Shown: positions 1 through 10,898 of the stretch, piece by piece | How the letters are laid out: every line of letters starts with the position of its first letter | Position numbering within the stretch: position 1 is the stretch's first letter | Origin: VRUE01 sp963817945 | GTDB taxonomy: Bacteria > Actinomycetota > Thermoleophilia > Solirubrobacterales > 70-9 | Reading direction: 5' to 3' | DNA length: 64,000 nt | Assembly: GCA_963817945.1 (NCBI GenBank) | Contig: CAWFQH010000005.1 | Span: 248,001 to 312,000 of the forward strand | Position numbers and translations under genes: made by a program | Notes under the pieces: generated by a model | What the model was told of the DNA's origin: nothing | The model's database searches: none | Seen by the model: the letters and a program-made list of their open reading frames with translations, nothing else

Positions 1-342
1 CACGCCCTCGATCAGCTCCGGCGTCACCAGCGGCCGGGCGGCGTCGTGGATCGCCACCAGCTCGGTGCCGACCGCCTCCAGGGCGTTGGCGACCGACTCG
101 GCCCGCGTGGCGCCGCCGTCGACGACACGGAGGTCGCGCTCGCCGAGGTCGTGGCCGTGGCCCGGCGGGCAGGCGACGACGATCGAGCCCACCCTCGCAG
201 CGCCGAAGGCCGCGATCGACCACTCGACCAGCGGCCGGCCGGCAAGCGGCACGAATGCCTTCGGGCCGCCGGCTCCGAGCCTCTCCCCGGAACCGGCAGC
301 CGCGACGACGGCGGTGACGGACGCTGCGGCGCGGGAGCTCAT
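1..342 (-). CDS. ispD: 2-C-methyl-D-erythritol 4-phosphate cytidylyltransferase, N-terminal part
   Basis: Partial gene; the first 114 codons are present and the rest lies beyond base 1. IspD makes CDP-methylerythritol in the non-mevalonate isoprenoid pathway. The translation from the ATG at 342 has the nucleotidyltransferase loop AAGSGERLGAGGPKAF near residues 14-30, the segment VDGGATRAESVANAL near residue 80, and VAIHDAARPLV near residue 100, all IspD signatures. The conserved Arg and Lys of the nucleotide loop are visible. It follows carD by 22 bases, the carD-ispD order common in actinobacteria, so co-transcription from the disA side is likely. The reading frame is not one of the long ORFs on either strand and was read directly. 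Confidence 0.93.
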   Translation of the reverse strand, partial: MSSRAAASVTAVVAAAGSGERLGAGGPKAFVPLAGRPLVEWSIAAFGAARVGSIVVACPPGHGHDLGERDLRVVDGGATRAESVANALEAVGTELVAIHDAARPLVTPELIEGV

Positions 343-364
343 GCCGGAATCCCGCGACGAGCGC

Positions 365-961
365 TCAGGCGGTTGCCGCGAAGCGCTCCTCCAGCAGCCC
401 GTCCAGATACTCCTCGGCGCCCTCCTCGTCCTTGTCGAGCGCGTACATGAACTCCGAGGCGAGGATCTTCTTCGCCCGCGTGTACATCTGCTTCTCACCG
501 GTGGAGAGGCCCTTCTCCATCTCGCGGATCGCCAGGTTGCGGACGACCTCTGCCAGCTCGAACACGTCCCCGGTCTTGATCTTCTCGCGGTTGTACTTGA
601 AGCGCCGGTTCCAGTTCTTCGGCATCTCCGAGACGTCGTCGGTGAGGACGTCTGTGACCTTCTTGATTTCTTCCTCGTCGATGACCCGCCGCAGCCCTGC
701 CTTGCCGGCGTTTTCGCACGGGACCATCACGGTCAGTTCGTTGTGGAGGATCTTGATCGTCAGGTATTCGCGCTCCTCCCCCATCAGCTCACGGGCCTCT
801 TTCTTCATCACCAGCCCTGCGCCGTGGTGCGGATAGACGACCTTGTCGCCCTCCTCGAAGTCGCAGACGTACTCGACTTCCTGCTCCAAGCCTGCCTCCA
901 GTGCCTCCTCTAGCTCGGGAATCTCTTGCTCCTTTCGATTTGCGACAGCGTCAATCGCCAT
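365..961 (-). CDS. carD: CarD-family RNA polymerase-binding transcription regulator
   Basis: 198 aa. CarD binds the RNA polymerase beta subunit and stabilises open promoter complexes, notably at rRNA promoters. The N-terminal RNAP-interacting domain starts at about residue 36 with FEEGDKVVYPHHGAGLV. The C-terminal helical DNA-binding part contains NWNRRFKYNREKI, which includes the Trp that wedges into the upstream edge of the bubble. An acidic N-terminal extension of about 35 residues precedes the usual start; the ATG at 961 is 6 bases after the disA stop, which supports it. It lies in a disA-carD-ispD run on the minus strand. Confidence 0.93.
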   Translation of the reverse strand: MAIDAVANRKEQEIPELEEALEAGLEQEVEYVCDFEEGDKVVYPHHGAGLVMKKEARELMGEEREYLTIKILHNELTVMVPCENAGKAGLRRVIDEEEIKKVTDVLTDDVSEMPKNWNRRFKYNREKIKTGDVFELAEVVRNLAIREMEKGLSTGEKQMYTRAKKILASEFMYALDKDEEGAEEYLDGLLEERFAATA

Positions 962-967
962 CTGGGA

Positions 968-2080
968 TCAGCTTTGTAGGTACCGGTCGACCAAATCGAC
1001 CTCCTGCAGCCTGCGCAGGCCCTCGCGGATGTCCTTGGCCCTGGTCGGGCCAACTCCGTCGACGGCCTCGAGGTCCTCGTCGGACGCGGCGAGGACCTGC
1101 TCCAGGCCGCCCAGGTCCTGGATGATTTTCTGGACGACCAGCTTCGGCAGGCGCGGGATCAGCCCCAGCACCCGGTAGCCGCGGGGGGCGACCGGGAAGT
1201 CGAGGGTGTTGAGCTTACGGTCGTAACCGAGCAGCTCGGCAAGCCGGCCGAAGTCGAGCACGTCCTCGTGCGGCAGCCGCGCTAGCGATTGCAGCACGGT
1301 GGCGAGGTTCTGCTCGGAGTCCTCGACCGAGTAGTCGCGGATCAAGGCGGACTTTTCTGCGGCGACGCCGATCATGGTCTCCTCCAGCTGCATCTCGATC
1401 AGCCGCCCCTCGGTGCCGAGCTCGACGATGTAGCGCTCGACCTCGACCGCCATTCGGGTAACCAGCTCGGCCCGCTGCAGAGCCGTGAGCGCGTCGTAGA
1501 GGTGGCCGCGACCCTCGAACTCGAGCACGGTGAGGCGCGTTGAAATCCCTTCCAGGCGGTCGCGGTACTTCTCCAGGGTGGCCAGGCCCTGGTTGGCCTT
1601 GGCCAGCACCGCGGGGATCTCCTGCAGTATGTACTTGGTGCCCTCGACGTAGAGGGAGACGACATCGCGGCGCTGGGAGATCGCGATCACCAGGGCCTCA
1701 GTCTGTTTGGAGACGCGCTCGGCGGTGCGGTGGCGGGTCCCGGTCTCGGCCGAGAGGATCGTCGGGTCCGGCATCAGCTGGACGTTGGCCCAGACGATCT
1801 TGGTCGCCTCGGCGTTGAGGACGATCGCCCCGTCCATCTTCGCCACCTGGTAGAGCATCGCCGGCGTGTAGTCGATGTCGAGGTTGATCCCACCCGAGAG
1901 CAGGTGGGAGATGTCCGCCGGATCGCCAACCACGATCAGGGCGCCGGTGCTGGCGTGGACGATGTTGTCGATGCCCTCGCGCAGGGAGCCGCCAGGTGCG
2001 ACCACGTCAAGAGCCCTCAGCAGCCGGGGGTCCTGACGTTCCGCAAGCTCGTGAAGCTCATCCCCGGGCAGCGACGACAT
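968..2080 (-). CDS. disA: Diadenylate cyclase / DNA integrity scanning protein DisA
   Basis: 370 aa, the usual DisA length. It condenses two ATP into c-di-AMP and scans DNA for branched structures. The DAC domain occupies about residues 15-150, with the DGA motif at 83-85 and the RHR motif at 116-118 in GTRHRTAERVSK, so it should be catalytically competent. A linker helix bundle follows, and the C-terminus has a helix-hairpin-helix segment (AVDGVGPTRAKDI) for DNA binding. It is the first gene of the disA-carD-ispD run. A purine-rich ribosome site (AGAGGAG) sits directly before the ATG. radA, a common neighbour, is not present here. Confidence 0.95.
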   Translation of the reverse strand: MSSLPGDELHELAERQDPRLLRALDVVAPGGSLREGIDNIVHASTGALIVVGDPADISHLLSGGINLDIDYTPAMLYQVAKMDGAIVLNAEATKIVWANVQLMPDPTILSAETGTRHRTAERVSKQTEALVIAISQRRDVVSLYVEGTKYILQEIPAVLAKANQGLATLEKYRDRLEGISTRLTVLEFEGRGHLYDALTALQRAELVTRMAVEVERYIVELGTEGRLIEMQLEETMIGVAAEKSALIRDYSVEDSEQNLATVLQSLARLPHEDVLDFGRLAELLGYDRKLNTLDFPVAPRGYRVLGLIPRLPKLVVQKIIQDLGGLEQVLAASDEDLEAVDGVGPTRAKDIREGLRRLQEVDLVDRYLQS

Positions 2081-2130
2081 CTCCTCTAGGATGCCAAATT
2101 CCGCTCTAGAATGCGGTCTGCCAAACTCCT

Positions 2131-2159
2131 AGTGGACAGGTCGGGATGGACGGTGTCAA
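2131..2159 (-). promoter_or_regulatory. Candidate promoter for disA-carD-ispD
   Basis: On the minus strand a perfect -35 hexamer TTGACA lies at 2159-2154, followed after 17 bases by TCCACT at 2136-2131 as a weak -10. It sits 51 bases before the disA start. The -35 match and spacing are seen; promoter activity is inferred. Confidence 0.4.
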
Positions 2160-2232
2160 GCGACCTGATCACTCAACCCCGCGTCGACGGGACTATTTCC
2201 GACGATATGCATTGTTTTTAGCCCGTCGGCGG

Positions 2233-3705
2233 CTATAGGTGGAACCTGCGGTGGTGGCGGTGGTGCTGGAGCTGTGAAAGCTCGGGGTCGCCGGCGACCG
2301 CCGGGTCTGGCCCCGGCTGTTTTGGATCCCGAACATATGCCCACGTGAGCACAGCGCCGACGGCACAGAGCACCGCCAGCACCCAGGTCGCGCCGGCGAT
2401 CGCTGCCGTGAAGGAGTCGCCGTCGCCGAGCAGGGCGTGGAAGACCGCGCCGCTGGCCGCGAGTGCGACGGTCCCGGCCATCACCCGGTCCATCGCAAGC
2501 ACGCCGGAGGCGATCCCGACCTTCTCGGGCGGCATCGCCGCCATCGCCGCGGTCGACATCGGCGCGTAGACGAGGCCGAGCGCGATCCCGAACGACAGGA
2601 AGCCGGCGAGCAGGACCGCGTAGGAGCTGTCGGGGGAAATCTTGGTCAGCACGAGGAGCCCCGCAACGCCGCAGAGCATGCCGGCGGTCATCAGCACACG
2701 GGCGCCGAAGCGGGCGATCAGACGGCCCGAGAGCGGCGAGATGAAGACCATCGGCGCCGTGACCGGCAGAATCAGCAGGCCGCTGAAGACAGCGGAGTGG
2801 CCGCGCACGTCCTGCAGGTACTGCGGCTGGAAGAACATCAGTGCCCAGTAGCAGCCGACTAGGGCGAAAGCGGCCGCGCTGGCGCCGAAGTAGGGACCGT
2901 TTCGGAAGAGGGCGAAGTCAACGATTGGGCTGCCGACGCGGTGCTCGATGTGCCAGAAGCCGTAGAGGCAGAGGAGCGAGAGCAGCGCTAGACCGACGAT
3001 CGCCGGCGCAGTCCAGACGCGCGCCTGGATCAACGCCAGGACCGCCGCGGTGAGGCCAACGCTGAGGGCCGCCAGGCCGGGGAGATCGAGGCGACGGCTC
3101 GAGCCAGGGTCCCTCGACTCGGGGGCGGCGAGGGCCGTGATCGCGACGCCGACCGCGACCACTGGAACGTTGATCCAGAAGATCGTTCGCCACTCGAGCT
3201 CGACCAGGGCGCCGCCGGCCAGCGGGCCGATCGCCAGCGCCAGGGCTGAGATCCCCGCCCAGATTCCGAGCGCGCGCGGCTGCTGCTCGGCGGGGAAGGC
3301 GTTGCAGACGATCGCCAGCGAGAGCGGCAGCATCGGCGCCGCGCCGATCCCCTGCAGGATGCGACCGGCGATCAGCACGTCCTCGTCAGGGGCGACGCCG
3401 CAGACGACGGAGCCGAGCCCAAAGAGGATCGCGCCCGCCAGGAACAACCGCTTACGGCCGAACATGTCGCCGAGCCGGCCCGCCGTGACGACGAAGACGG
3501 TGATCGAGAGCAAGTAGACGTTCATCACCCACTGCAGGCCGGTCGCGCTGGCGCCCACGTCGCGGCGGATGCTGGGCAGGGCCAACGCCACCACCGTGGA
3601 GTCGAGCATCAGCACGAAGAGGCCGGCGCAAGCGCCGGCGAGGGTCCACCAAGGACTCATCCGACTTTGACCCCCCTCTGGGGTGGTGAAAGTCGGCTGC
3701 GCCAT
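2233..3705 (-). CDS. MFS drug exporter, DHA2 (14-TM) family
   Basis: 490 aa, hydrophobic throughout, with about 14 membrane segments as expected for the EmrB/QacA branch. Motif A-like GRLGDMFGRKRLFLAG (near residue 80), the motif C-like region and the early segment LDSTVVALALPSI are characteristic of drug:H+ antiporters. The C-terminus ends in a His-rich tail (QHHRHHRRFHL), which is unusual and could bind metal, though this is speculative. The start lies 9 bases after the aldo/keto reductase stop, so the two are probably co-transcribed. The substrate cannot be predicted. The 152 bases between this gene and disA hold the disA promoter candidate and an imperfect hairpin around 2176-2226. Confidence 0.9.
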   Translation of the reverse strand: MAQPTFTTPEGGQSRMSPWWTLAGACAGLFVLMLDSTVVALALPSIRRDVGASATGLQWVMNVYLLSITVFVVTAGRLGDMFGRKRLFLAGAILFGLGSVVCGVAPDEDVLIAGRILQGIGAAPMLPLSLAIVCNAFPAEQQPRALGIWAGISALALAIGPLAGGALVELEWRTIFWINVPVVAVGVAITALAAPESRDPGSSRRLDLPGLAALSVGLTAAVLALIQARVWTAPAIVGLALLSLLCLYGFWHIEHRVGSPIVDFALFRNGPYFGASAAAFALVGCYWALMFFQPQYLQDVRGHSAVFSGLLILPVTAPMVFISPLSGRLIARFGARVLMTAGMLCGVAGLLVLTKISPDSSYAVLLAGFLSFGIALGLVYAPMSTAAMAAMPPEKVGIASGVLAMDRVMAGTVALAASGAVFHALLGDGDSFTAAIAGATWVLAVLCAVGAVLTWAYVRDPKQPGPDPAVAGDPELSQLQHHRHHRRFHL

Positions 3706-3714
3706 GCGGGCAGG

Positions 3715-4839
3715 CTATGCGGCGACCAGGTCGCGAGCGGGGTCAATGCCCCAACGCTCGCCGACGGCGGCCAGCTCGGAGTCGAGTCGCCAGCGGTCGG
3801 GGCGCTCCTCCCCCTCATGCGCCGGGCTCGCCCCCTTCAACACCATGCAGCCCGTGTTGTCTCCGACCGCGCGGATCTCGGCCACCTCCTCCGCGCTCAA
3901 CCGCTGCTCCGCAGGGAGCGCGGCCAGATCCGATCGCTGCTCCTCGATCGGCCTGCCGCCGGCCTCCTGGATCAGGGTCGGGACCACGCACTCGACCGCT
4001 GAATGGGAGAGGTTCCACTGGCAGGCCAGCTGGATCGTCGTCAGCCCGTGCCGCGCCCCGATCGGCGCGATCCGCTCCAGCTTCTCCAGTCCCGCCTCGA
4101 TCCAGCCCTCGGGACGGAACGCCCGGTGATCGCCATGGGCCAACTCCATCCCTGGCTGCAGGTCGCCCCAGAAGAGGCCGCCGTAGTCGACGACGCGGGT
4201 GATCACCTTGACGCCGTGCTTCGCGGCCGCCTCCAGGCACAGCTCTCCGGGCCACGGCTCGAACGGGTTGAGGATGATCATCGCCCAGTCGATCCGCTCG
4301 CCGAAGCGCTCGAAGCAGGAGATCAGGTCGAGCGTAAAGCCGTTGGCAGGCCCAGGCGCGACGCCGATCTCCGCCGCCAGTCCCGCCTCGCGCAAGGCCG
4401 CCATGCCGTCCCACACCTGCTCGCTGGAGTAACCCGTGCGGTCGGGGTTGTGGAGCAGCAGCAGGTCGAAGCGCTCGACGCCGAGCCGCTCCAGACTCCG
4501 CTCCGCCGCCATACGCAGGTATCCCGAGTAGTCGCCGGGGCCCCGCAGCCGCGGATCCGTAAACCGCGGAAACCCCCGCGGCCCATCCCGCTCCCCCTCG
4601 TAGAAGTCGTGCCCGATTGCCCCCACGAGGCAGTAGTCATCCCGAGGAACGCCGTCCAGCGCGCGCCCCAGCACCCGATCCGCCTCGCCTTCGCCGTACG
4701 CATCGGCGGTCAGAACCGTGTCGATCCCCCCGCCCGGTCGCAGAAGCTTTTCCAGCCGCTCGACGCCGATCGTCTCGCCGAACCGCAGGAACCTGCCCCC
4801 GCTCCAAGTGCCTATCGCCGTGTGGCCAGGCCCGCGCAT
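3715..4839 (-). CDS. Aldo/keto reductase-family protein, catalytic Lys apparently lost
   Basis: 374 aa from the ATG at 4839. The open frame extends to 4938 but would overlap clpC, so the inner start is preferred. The TIM-barrel family is recognised from DAYGEGEAD near residue 46 (Tyr48), LLLLHNPDRTG (His130) and the conserved barrel strands. The tetrad Lys, expected in a strand reading roughly vxxKxG, is replaced: the local sequence is CLVGAIGHDF around residues 70-79. The Asp is ambiguous (Asp40 or Asp46). The protein may therefore have reduced or altered oxidoreductase activity. It precedes the MFS exporter by 9 bases. Confidence 0.85.
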   Translation of the reverse strand: MRGPGHTAIGTWSGGRFLRFGETIGVERLEKLLRPGGGIDTVLTADAYGEGEADRVLGRALDGVPRDDYCLVGAIGHDFYEGERDGPRGFPRFTDPRLRGPGDYSGYLRMAAERSLERLGVERFDLLLLHNPDRTGYSSEQVWDGMAALREAGLAAEIGVAPGPANGFTLDLISCFERFGERIDWAMIILNPFEPWPGELCLEAAAKHGVKVITRVVDYGGLFWGDLQPGMELAHGDHRAFRPEGWIEAGLEKLERIAPIGARHGLTTIQLACQWNLSHSAVECVVPTLIQEAGGRPIEEQRSDLAALPAEQRLSAEEVAEIRAVGDNTGCMVLKGASPAHEGEERPDRWRLDSELAAVGERWGIDPARDLVAA

Positions 4840-4852
4840 CTGCCGTGAACCA

Positions 4853-4873
4853 TAGGGGTAGCTCGCGGTACCC

Positions 4874-4876
<3 letters not shown>
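4853..4876 (-). terminator. Hairpin at the clpC stop codon
   Basis: A perfect 8-bp inverted repeat, TAGGGGTA (4853-4860) and TACCCCTA (4869-4876), flanks an 8-base loop and overlaps the clpC stop codon. There is no T tract. It is probably a transcript 3' end, and lies just before the aldo/keto reductase start. Confidence 0.5.
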
Positions 4877-7477
<2,601 letters not shown>

Positions 7478-7568
7478 AGGGCTTCCTCTTCCTCAACCTC
7501 TCACTTAATCGAAACGCAGTTGCTGGTCGGAAGTACCGCAGACGCCCGTCGGGTGCCGGGAGGCGTCC

Positions 7569-7619
7569 ATGTCTCTAGGAGAGGATACCGAGACCGAGCA
7601 ACCGGCCCTGGGCCCCTGA
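7569..7619 (+). CDS. Possible 16-aa small ORF antisense to the clpC leader
   Basis: ATG at 7569 and TGA at 7617-7619 encode MSLGEDTETEQPALGP. GGGAGG lies 5 bases before the ATG, and an intrinsic terminator-like hairpin starts 3 bases after the stop. No gene follows on this strand, so it is not an obvious leader peptide. Coding is speculative at this length. Confidence 0.25.
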   Translation: MSLGEDTETEQPALGP

Positions 7620-7622
7620 TTA

Positions 7623-7641
7623 CCGCTGATAGCGGCTTTTT
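7623..7641 (+). terminator. Orphan plus-strand intrinsic terminator
   Basis: CCGCT (7623-7627), a GAT loop and AGCGG (7631-7635) are followed by CTTTTT. Polarity is plus strand, although both flanking genes (lysS, clpC) are on the minus strand. It would end a short transcript antisense to the clpC 5' region. Confidence 0.45.
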
Positions 7642-7705
7642 AGGCACTGTTTGAGCCGCAGTGGAGGTAGCCGAGCGTGATCTTGGTCAATGACGGAGCA
7701 GCGTT

Positions 7706-9178
7706 TCAGGCGCGCATTGCCGGGAACAGGATCACTTCGCGCAGGCTGCGGGCACCACCGAGGACCATCGCCAGGCGGTCGATCCCCAGCCCTACGCCAC
7801 CGGTGGGCGGCATGCCGTGCTCGAGCGCCTCGACGAAGAGCTCGTCGTAGGGCTGCGCCTCCTCGTCGCCCCGTGCCAGCTCAGCCGCTTGCTGCTCGAA
7901 CCGACGCCGCTGCTCATCAGGGTCGTTCAGCTCGCTGAAGGAGTTGGCGATCTCCATGCCGCCGATGAAGGCCTCCCAGCGCTCGACTACCCTCTCCTCC
8001 GAGCGGTGCGCCTTGGCGAAGGGCGAGAGCTCCGCCGGATAGTCGAGGAGGAAGGTCGGCTGAACCAGCTCCGGCTCGACCGACTTGGAGACGAGGCCGT
8101 CGACGAGCTTGCCCCAGCCCTCTGCGGGATCGGGCTCGCTCCCCATCGCCGCGGCCAGCGACTCGCGGGTCGGGTGCGAGCCGATGTCGATTCCGGTTCG
8201 CTCCTCGATCGCCTCGCGCAGGGTCCGCCGCCGCCACGGCGGCGCCAGATCGATCTCCACCCCATCGCGCTCGACCTTGGTCGTGCCCAGCACCCGCTCG
8301 GCGACTTCCGCCACCATCAGCTCCAGGTCGTGAGCGGTCTTGCCGTAGTCGGCGTATGCCTCGTACCACTCCAGCATCGTGAACTCGGGGTTGTGCTTGT
8401 GGGAGACGCCCTCGTTGCGGAAATCCTTGCCCAGCTCGTAGACGCGGTCGATGCCGCCAACGACGAGCCGCTTCAGGTAGAGCTCGGTCGCGATCCGCAA
8501 GTAGAAGTCGCGGTCGAGGGCGTTGTGGTGGGTGACGAACGGACGCGCCAGTGCGCCGCCGTAGAGGGGCTGCAGCACCGGAGTCTCGACCTCGACGAAG
8601 CCGTGCTCGTCGAGCCAGCGGCGGACCTCGCCCACCGTGCGGGCGCGCAGGGCGAAGAGGCGGCGGCTCTCCTCGTTCGCCATTAGGTCGAGCTCGCGCT
8701 GGCGGTAGCGGGTCTCAACGTCCTCGAGCCCGTGAAACTTGCCGGGCGGCGGCCGCAGGCTCTTCGCCAATAGCCGCCAACGGTCGATCGCCAGCGACAG
8801 CTCGCCGCCACGCCGCGTCGCCAGCGCCGTCCCCTCGACGCCGACGATGTCGCCGATGTCGAGATGGACGAGCAGTTCGAAGGCGTCGGCCCCCAGCAGG
8901 TCCTCGCGAGCGTGCAGCTGGATCTGACCGCCGCCGTCGCGGATGTCGAGGAAAGCCGCCTTGCCGTGGCCGCGCCGGGCGACGATGCGACCCGCGACGC
9001 GATGCCGCGAGTCGGTTTCGGCACCGGCGGCTAGCCCCTCGTGCGCGGCGCGCACCTCCGCGATCTCCTCCCGTTCGCCGAACTCGTGTGGGAACGGCTC
9101 GATCCCGGCATCCCTCAGGCGTTCGAGCTTCTCACGCCGGTCACGCAAAACATCCGAGAGTTCTCGTTTTTCATCCAC
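7706..9178 (-). CDS. lysS: Lysyl-tRNA synthetase, class II
   Basis: 490 aa. It charges tRNA-Lys. An N-terminal OB-fold anticodon-binding domain (RHRVAGRIVARRGHGKAAF region, about 55-160) is followed by the class II catalytic core. Motif 2 reads FRNEGVSHKHNPEFTMLEWY near residue 260, and motif 3 is GVGLGIDRLAMVLGG near the C-terminus. The start is GTG at 9178. The upstream 125 bases to greA hold a CCTATT-CC-AATAGG palindrome at about 9239-9252, otherwise nothing evident. The lysS-clpC adjacency is common in actinobacteria. Confidence 0.96.
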   Translation of the reverse strand: MDEKRELSDVLRDRREKLERLRDAGIEPFPHEFGEREEIAEVRAAHEGLAAGAETDSRHRVAGRIVARRGHGKAAFLDIRDGGGQIQLHAREDLLGADAFELLVHLDIGDIVGVEGTALATRRGGELSLAIDRWRLLAKSLRPPPGKFHGLEDVETRYRQRELDLMANEESRRLFALRARTVGEVRRWLDEHGFVEVETPVLQPLYGGALARPFVTHHNALDRDFYLRIATELYLKRLVVGGIDRVYELGKDFRNEGVSHKHNPEFTMLEWYEAYADYGKTAHDLELMVAEVAERVLGTTKVERDGVEIDLAPPWRRRTLREAIEERTGIDIGSHPTRESLAAAMGSEPDPAEGWGKLVDGLVSKSVEPELVQPTFLLDYPAELSPFAKAHRSEERVVERWEAFIGGMEIANSFSELNDPDEQRRRFEQQAAELARGDEEAQPYDELFVEALEHGMPPTGGVGLGIDRLAMVLGGARSLREVILFPAMRA

Positions 9179-9303
9179 GTTCTGAGAGTGCGAGAAAGCA
9201 AGTAGTTCGGGGGAAGCAGGCCGCAGCCACGAGCGAGCCTATTCCAATAGGTGAGCGAGGGGCGAGGACCGATGACCCCGAAATACGCCGCTTTCCCGCG
9301 CTC

Positions 9304-9783
9304 TCAGGCGGACTCGATCTTCGTGATTTTGAATTTCTTCTTCGGCCCGCGGGGGACCTCGACGGTCACGACGTCGTTGCGCTTGTGGCCGATCAGGGCT
9401 TTGCCGATTGGCGACTCGTTGGAGAGCTTGTGTTCGGCCGGGTTGGCCTCGGTCGAGCCGACGATCTGGAATTTCTGCGAGTCGCCCGATTTCTGGTCCT
9501 TGACGTGGACGATCGAGCCGAAGGTCACCTCGTCGGTGCTGACTTCCTTCTCGTCGATCACGGTGGCACGGCGTAGCCGCTCTTCAAGCTGGGCGATCCG
9601 CTGCTCGAGCAGTGCCTGCTCGTTCTTGGCGTCGTCGTACTCGGCGTTCTCGGAGATGTCGCCGAACTCGCGGGCTTCCTTGATCCGCGCGGCGACCTCA
9701 CGCCGTTTTGCGGTCGAGAGGTGCTCGATCTCCTCTTTGAGCTTCTCGAGACCTTCGGGGGTGATTACGGCCTGCCGAGTCAC
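9304..9783 (-). CDS. greA: Transcript cleavage factor GreA
   Basis: 159 aa. GreA rescues backtracked RNA polymerase. The N-terminal coiled coil carries the acidic tip (EFGDISENAEYDDAK, about residues 36-50) with the Asp and Glu that activate cleavage. The C-terminal FKBP-like domain has ISENAEY-linked strands and the SPIGKALIGHKRNDVV segment. The start is taken as the GTG at 9783, because GAGGG sits 8 bases upstream and the protein then begins like the family; a second GTG at 9789 is possible. The upstream spacer contains a candidate -10 and a weak terminator. Confidence 0.95.
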   Translation of the reverse strand: MTRQAVITPEGLEKLKEEIEHLSTAKRREVAARIKEAREFGDISENAEYDDAKNEQALLEQRIAQLEERLRRATVIDEKEVSTDEVTFGSIVHVKDQKSGDSQKFQIVGSTEANPAEHKLSNESPIGKALIGHKRNDVVTVEVPRGPKKKFKITKIESA

Positions 9784-9829
9784 TGTCACTGCCCTCGCTT
9801 CGGTTGCTGGACGGGGAATTGCTCCCAAA

Positions 9830-9860
9830 TCGAAAAAACGCCCGGATGCGAGGGCTTGCG
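9830..9860 (-). terminator. Weak terminator-like hairpin between dusB and greA
   Basis: On the minus strand GCCC, an 8-base loop and GGGC are followed by GTTTTTTC. The stem is only 4 bp, but the T run is clear in an otherwise G+C-rich spacer. It may end dusB transcripts or attenuate entry into greA. Confidence 0.35.
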
Positions 9861-9889
9861 CCACCCACACCAGGGCCGGACGGCGCGTG

Positions 9890-9895
9890 ATTATA
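9890..9895 (-). promoter_or_regulatory. Candidate -10 element for greA
   Basis: A perfect TATAAT on the minus strand overlaps the dusB stop codon, about 107 bases before the greA start. No good -35 is visible at 16-18 bases. Such a hexamer is rare in this G+C-rich sequence. Confidence 0.3.
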
Positions 9896-10898
9896 GCGAG
9901 GGGGTGAGACCGGCACTCAGAGGAATTTGCGCCGTGATCAGGTCTCTCGCGCGGGGCAGGTCGGCACTGCGCTGAAGCTCCTCCGCGATCTCCGGCGGAG
10001 CGTCCAGCGCGGCCGTGTACCAGGGGTAGAACTTGCGCAGGTAACGGCTGGCGCGGTCGGCGCCGAGGTGCTCCTCCGCCCGGTCGATCGTCCACAACAG
10101 CTCCGCCGCAACCTCCTCGCGGGAGGGCGGCTCAGCCCGGCGCCCGGTCAGCTCCTCGAATAACCAGGGGTTGCCGAGCGAGCCGCGAGCGATCATCACC
10201 GCGGCGGCGCCGGACTCTTCGTAGGCGCGCCGCGCGGCCGGAGCGCTGTCGAGCCCGCCGGAGACGATCACCGGCACGTCGATCCGCTCGACCAGCTCGC
10301 GCGTCAGCGCGTAGTCGGGAGTGCCCTTGTGGCCGACGGTGGCGGCCCGGGGGTGGAAGCCGATCGCGGCGACCCCTCCCTCCTCAGCGAGGCGGACCGC
10401 GAGGTCGAAGCCGGAGCGGTCGCCTGGCCTCAACCCGGAACGGATCTTTACCGTCACCGGCCGGCCACCCCCCTCGGCGGCGCCACGGGCTAAGGCGAGC
10501 GCCAACTCGGGATCGCTCAACAGCTCGGCGCCGGCGCCAGTCCTGCGCACCTTGCGCACCGGACAACCCATGTTGATGTCGATCAGGTCAGCACCGGCCT
10601 CGACGGCGATCGCGGCGCCGGAGCGCATCACGTCGGGGTCGTGGCCGAACAGCTGCACCGAGACTGGGTGCTCGTCGGGGTGGATTCGCATCAGCTCGCG
10701 CAGGGTGCGCTCGTTGCGGTGATGCAGTCCGAAGCTGGAGATCATCTCCGAGACCGCGAGGCCCGCCCCGTGCCGCTTCGCCTGCAGGCGCACGAACCAG
10801 TTGCCGATCCCGGCCAGGGGCGCGAGCAGCACCCGGTTGGCGATTTCGACGTCGCCGATGCGGAAGGGATCAGTCAGCTGGGGGCGTGTTTCGCTCAT
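9891..10898 (-). CDS. dusB: tRNA-dihydrouridine synthase, DusB-like
   Basis: 335 aa flavoprotein that reduces uridines in the tRNA D-loop. The TIM-barrel FMN domain has LAPLAGIGNWFVR near residue 25 and DINMGCPVRKVRRTGAGAEL with the catalytic Cys near residue 110. It continues with VTVKIRSG, GFHPRAATVGHKG and VIVSGGL, as in the family. The C-terminal helical tRNA-binding domain includes RYLRKFYPWY. It overlaps the coaX 3' end by 29 bases out of frame, so translation is probably coupled. Family membership is sure; the exact Dus subtype is less so. Confidence 0.92.
   Translation of the reverse strand: MSETRPQLTDPFRIGDVEIANRVLLAPLAGIGNWFVRLQAKRHGAGLAVSEMISSFGLHHRNERTLRELMRIHPDEHPVSVQLFGHDPDVMRSGAAIAVEAGADLIDINMGCPVRKVRRTGAGAELLSDPELALALARGAAEGGGRPVTVKIRSGLRPGDRSGFDLAVRLAEEGGVAAIGFHPRAATVGHKGTPDYALTRELVERIDVPVIVSGGLDSAPAARRAYEESGAAAVMIARGSLGNPWLFEELTGRRAEPPSREEVAAELLWTIDRAEEHLGADRASRYLRKFYPWYTAALDAPPEIAEELQRSADLPRARDLITAQIPLSAGLTPSL

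Noticed and set aside
2176..2226. Terminator for the MFS gene direction.
   Set aside because: The arms (CGACGGG/CCCGTCG) are separated by over 30 bases and the position is upstream of disA as well; too weak to call.
7478..7568. ClgR or HspR box controlling clpC.
   Set aside because: No sequence close to the known inverted-repeat boxes was found in the leader.
9784..10095. Long open frame extending greA upstream into dusB.
   Set aside because: The extra 100 residues are a shadow of dusB; GreA homology begins at the GTG near 9783.
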